Of a stretch of 64,000 bases of DNA, positions 60,801-64,000 are shown in pieces. Each line of letters begins with the position of its first letter. The stretch's first letter is position 1. The notes under the pieces are model-generated. The model was not told the origin of the DNA. It saw nothing but the letters and a program-made list of their open reading frames with translations, and did no database searches. Location: the NCBI GenBank assembly GCA_946122785.1, contig CAMGYJ010000011.1, positions 12,958,001 through 13,022,000 of the forward strand. The letters are read 5' to 3'. The stretch comes from Linum tenue. Lineage: Eukaryota > Streptophyta > Magnoliopsida > Malpighiales > Linaceae. Made by a program: the position numbers and the translations under genes.

Positions 60801-61887
60801 ACTGTATGGTCTGAAACAAGCACCGAGAGCTTGGAATAGCAGGATTGACAAGTACTTCCAGCAGAACGGATTCAGCAAATGCCCACATGAGCATGCACTA
60901 TACTACAAGGTGCAAGAGGGAGCAATATTGATAGTTTGCCTGTACGTAGATGATCTCATCTTCACAGGCAACGATCCTAAGATGTTTGAAGAGTTCAGAA
61001 AGACAATGGTTCAAGAGTTTGAGATGACAGACATCGGACTAATGTCATACTATCTTGGAATTGAAGTAAATCAAAAGGAGGAAGGAATTTTCATCTCACA
61101 GAGTGGTTTTTCCAAAGAGGTCCTGAAAAAGTTTAAGATGGAGAACTGTAATCCTGTGAGCACACTAGCAGAGTGTGGACTAAAGTTACCCAAGGATGAT
61201 AAAGGAGAGAAGATCAACTCAACAGAGTTTAGAAGTCTCGTGGGAAGTCTGAGATATTTGACTTGTACCAGACCAGATATTCTCTACGCAGTTGGCTTAG
61301 TCAGCAGATACATGGAGGCACCAACTATGTTACACTGGAATGCTGCCAAGAGGATATTACGTTATATAAAAGGTACAATCAATCATGGTCTGCTTTATAC
61401 TAAATCAGAAGATTTCAAATTGGTTGGATACTGCGATAGTGATTGGGCAGGAGACGTGGATGATCGCAAGAGCACTACAGGATTCGTATTTTTTCTTGGA
61501 GATACAGCTTTCACATGGAGTTCAAAGAAGCAAGCTATTGTGACACTGTCAACTTGTGAAGCTGAGTATGTTGCTGCGACATCGTGTGCGTGTCATGCGA
61601 TATGGCTGAGAAAGTTACTGAAGGAGTTGAATATGACACAAGAAGAGTCAACTGAGATTTATGTTGATAACATGTCTGCCCTGGCGTTAGCAAAGAATCC
61701 GGTGTTTCATGATCGCAGTAAGCACATCGATACGAGATATCATTTCTTGAGAGAATGCGTGGAGCAGAAAGAAGTTATGCTGAAGTATGTGAAGACTGAA
61801 GACCAGATTGCTGATATTTTCACGAAGCCGTTGAAGCAAGACGTGTTCGCCAAACTGAGGACGCTACTCGGGGTTACAGTTAATTAA
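57802..61887 (+). pseudogene. Copia gag-pol polyprotein, near full length with point lesions
   Basis: Complete Copia order: gag (NYKNWCIRM, UBN2), Arg/Gly-rich tract, zinc knuckle CYNCSKYGHYASEC, protease start LDNAASNHMCG, GAG-pre-integrase WHLRYGHLNFGGL and CEGCLVGKQ, integrase core HADLCGPI, DDYSR, DRGGEF and SPQQNGVVERKNR, RT (KWVFKAKKN, MDVKSAFLNG, YGLKQAPRAW, catalytic YVDDLIF), and RNase H (GYCDSDWAGD, KSTTGF, STCEAEYVA, KHIDTRYHF). Integrase before RT defines Copia. Lesions: frameshift at an A-run (TAG at 57991-57993), TAG at 59567-59569, TGA at 59804-59806, TAG at 60575-60577, and a two-base TA expansion near 60,730. Not able to encode its own replication; could be mobilised in trans. 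Stop after LGVTVN at 61887. Confidence 0.95.
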
Positions 61888-61892
61888 ACTTT

Positions 61893-61901
61893 AAGGGGGA
61901 G
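61893..61901 (+). other. Polypurine tract
   Basis: AAGGGGGAG directly before the 3' LTR start TGTTGAAAATG; primes plus-strand synthesis. Confidence 0.85.
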
Positions 61902-62302
61902 TGTTGAAAATGAAGAATAAAGTTTAATTAAATAAATAAATATCAGAATGTGCTAGATGGGAGTAGGTGTTGTGTGTGGATGAGTGTGTGGAGAATTGTG
62001 TAGAAGGTTAATTAATTAAGAGTAGTTGTTAGTTGTAACATAAAGAAATGAGAAAAATGGAAAACCACAAGTTGTAAGTTGGTTTAGGCAGATATTTTGT
62101 ATTTGAAAGCGTATATATAGGCTGGTTCTGCGTTGGTAATGGAGAGCAGAGGAGAGCCAAGTAGCAAAGTATAATAAAGAAGAAGTTCCCATTCTCCTCT
62201 CTCAAAATCCCTCTGCAAACTTTTGTCCCAATTAAAAGTCCCTCTTCCATTCTTTGCATTCCCAAAATAAAAAGCCCACCATTAGTGTTGTGAATCCTAA
62301 CA
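61902..62302 (+). repeat. Copia 3' LTR
   Basis: Starts TGTTGAAAATGAAG and ends CCTAACA, 401 bp. It lacks about 24 bp present at the end of the 5' LTRs and one TAAA unit near the start. The next bases ATACT match ATACT at 54979-54983, giving a 4-5 bp target duplication for the whole insertion. Confidence 0.9.
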
Positions 62303-64000
62303 ATACTATATGGAGGTTCTTGGCTGGAACCCCCTTAATCCCTCTTTTCCTGCTCTCTCCGCAATTCACTGGAGGAGATTTTCGTAAATGTATTTGTATA
62401 ATTATTGACCGAAATGGGCCAGACCCATTATTCTTTTCATTGTAAACTTGGGACTGGAAAAAATTGAACTGTATAATTATTGACCGAAATGGGCCAGACC
62501 CATTATTCTTTTCATTGCAAACTTGAGACTGGAGAATTCTTTTGGAAGACATCACCACTTGTGCGGCACAAAGTAGAAGCTAATTATATGAGCACCAATA
62601 ATTACATGGGGTTAATTCACCACTGTTGTTTTAGCAAATGAAATTAACAAAATAATTTATTTATGATTTATTATAGTACTGTTAGGATAACGTTAAAAAT
62701 ACAAGTTTATTTTGTATTATAAAGTAATTTGTACAAAATGTATAGGTGCAAATTTTACCATAACGTTAAAGATTCTACATTCAGTTTGTATCATAAATGA
62801 ATTTGCACTGAAAGATATAGGTACAAATTAAATTTGCACTTGTGGGAAAATGTATAGAAACAACTTGAAATTGACTATAACGTTAAAGGTATAAGTTCAA
62901 TTTGTACCATAATTTTTTTTTTAAATGAAATAGCCGATGATATGGTGCACCGTAGAATTCATTATATATCTATTAAAATTATTATTAACAGCTCTATTTC
63001 ATTGTATCATTTAGGCCATTTAGATTATTGTTAACTTATTAATAGATGAGGTGTATAATTTAACGTGAATAATCACTCCCTTATTGATTTTTAATTAGTC
63101 ATGTTTCATTTGTCCTGATTTAAATTATAAACTTTTCACTAAAAAATTAAATAATTATACTACATAGAATAATATTCATTTTGGGTAGCTTCTACACTGC
63201 ACTCACACAAAGGAGTGCATACTATGCACCCAACTCTAAAAGTAGTTTAAAGGCGTTTGGTTTAAATTTTAAGTGGTACTATTAATCTAATATGATGATA
63301 TAATATAGTATCATAACCAAACAATGAATTACCCTAAGCTCTAAACCTTCAATTTTGAACCCTAAACCTACACCCAAATTGTAAACCCCAAACCCAAAAC
63401 TCCTAAACCCTGAATCATTCAAATCAAAGTTGAGTGATTTTTTTATAAATTGGTGTATTTTGTTGTCCATCATACAATACAAGTAATGATTTAATTCATT
63501 ATGACATGAATCGCGTACTTAGAATGTCAATTATGAGGTGAGCGCATATCATACACCCAAAAAAGTGTGCACTGAAGACAAAACCTTCGTTTTGACATTT
63601 TTTGGAATAAAAATAATATATTATTCTAGCATCCTATGACATCATCTACAATAGCATTCATGAACTATTAGTTCATCTACAGTGGTACACGATCTATACA
63701 TCAATTCCTAATCATCCCCGCCATCAATTTGTCGCTTGATTGTCATGAAAGTGGGTATTTCCTAAAGTCAACTTAGAATGATCATGATACTTTTCGCTTA
63801 ATTCATGATTTACAAATTGAAAAATAAAATCTGCATATATATAAGAAGAAGAAGAAAAAATACACATACTTATTGGAGAATAGTCAACCCCCTAAAGGTT
63901 ATTCATTAAGTTTTTAATCTATAGAGTATCATGTTGATCGCTAAATTGTGTATTATCGTTGGGGAAAGAATAAATCTCATAAAATGCTCATGAGACATAT
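62303..64000. other. AT-rich spacer
   Basis: No gene recognised. Holds a 75-bp tandem repeat, AAGTTCAATTTGTACC-like words related to 6,430-6,600, and degenerate CCCTAAA words at about 63,330-63,410 that are not a telomere array. Confidence 0.4.
62395..62535. repeat. 75-bp tandem repeat, two units
   Basis: TGTATAATTATTGACCGAAA onward is repeated at 62395 and 62470 with two differences. Confidence 0.93.

Noticed and set aside
63320..63420. Telomere-like CCCTAAA words
   Set aside because: Irregular and diverged; not a tandem telomeric array.

Overview
This is a repeat-dense stretch of a flowering-plant nuclear genome. Evidence: spliced A-type cytochrome P450 genes with GT-AG introns, plant-type LINE, Copia, CACTA, MULE, hAT and Helitron sequence, long microsatellites and AT-rich spacers. 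An asterid (possibly Lamiales) fits the CYP76 + CYP71 pairing, but that is an inference. No bacterial features, CRISPR arrays, rRNA or convincing tRNA genes were seen.

Layout. 1-1,100: start of a minus-strand Copia element (LTR, primer site, gag). 1,129-1,565: MULE-like MITE. 2,183-3,868: the one intact-looking host gene, a two-exon CYP76-type P450 of 510 aa. 4,735-6,100: 5'-truncated LINE. 7,032-8,380: TIR element with a 260-bp GA tract and two hairpin repeats. 8,699-15,622: a CYP71-type P450 pseudogene whose first exon is split by a hAT element and whose first intron holds a second hAT and a 3.66-kb MULE, itself carrying a minisatellite and a third hAT MITE. Exact 8- or 9-bp target duplications date these insertions relative to each other.

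16.3-26.9 kb (minus strand): Helitron-type cargo. An RPA70-like gene of eight exons reads open throughout (25,036-26,914). A PIF1/Helitron helicase C-terminus with a premature stop follows (24,079-24,890). A second RPA70-like gene (16,326-23,046) is split by a 4.94-kb LINE with a 15-bp target duplication. 27.1-31.5 kb: spacer with a 269-bp tandem repeat.

31.5-46.1 kb: a CACTA (En/Spm-type) element with TNP2-like and TNPA-like transposase genes, each damaged by a few point lesions, plus a Helitron 3' end and a hAT element. About 4 kb of this recurs at 42.07-46.08 kb, so the block looks like a 10.5-kb tandem duplication whose second copy is truncated.

46.1-53.2 kb: mixed debris, a second copy of the 12.7-kb hAT MITE, a possible Gypsy LTR and another hAT. 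53.2-62.3 kb: a truncated LINE with a Copia element inserted at its 5' junction. A 2.28-kb segment spanning LINE, LTR and gag was then tandemly duplicated, with a templated-insertion scar. 62.3-64 kb: AT-rich spacer.

How it works together: the only plausible metabolic gene is the CYP76, a monooxygenase perhaps of terpenoid metabolism; the neighbouring CYP71 is dead. Everything else is explained by transposons and rearrangement, apart from the open RPA70-like gene, which may still encode a protein.
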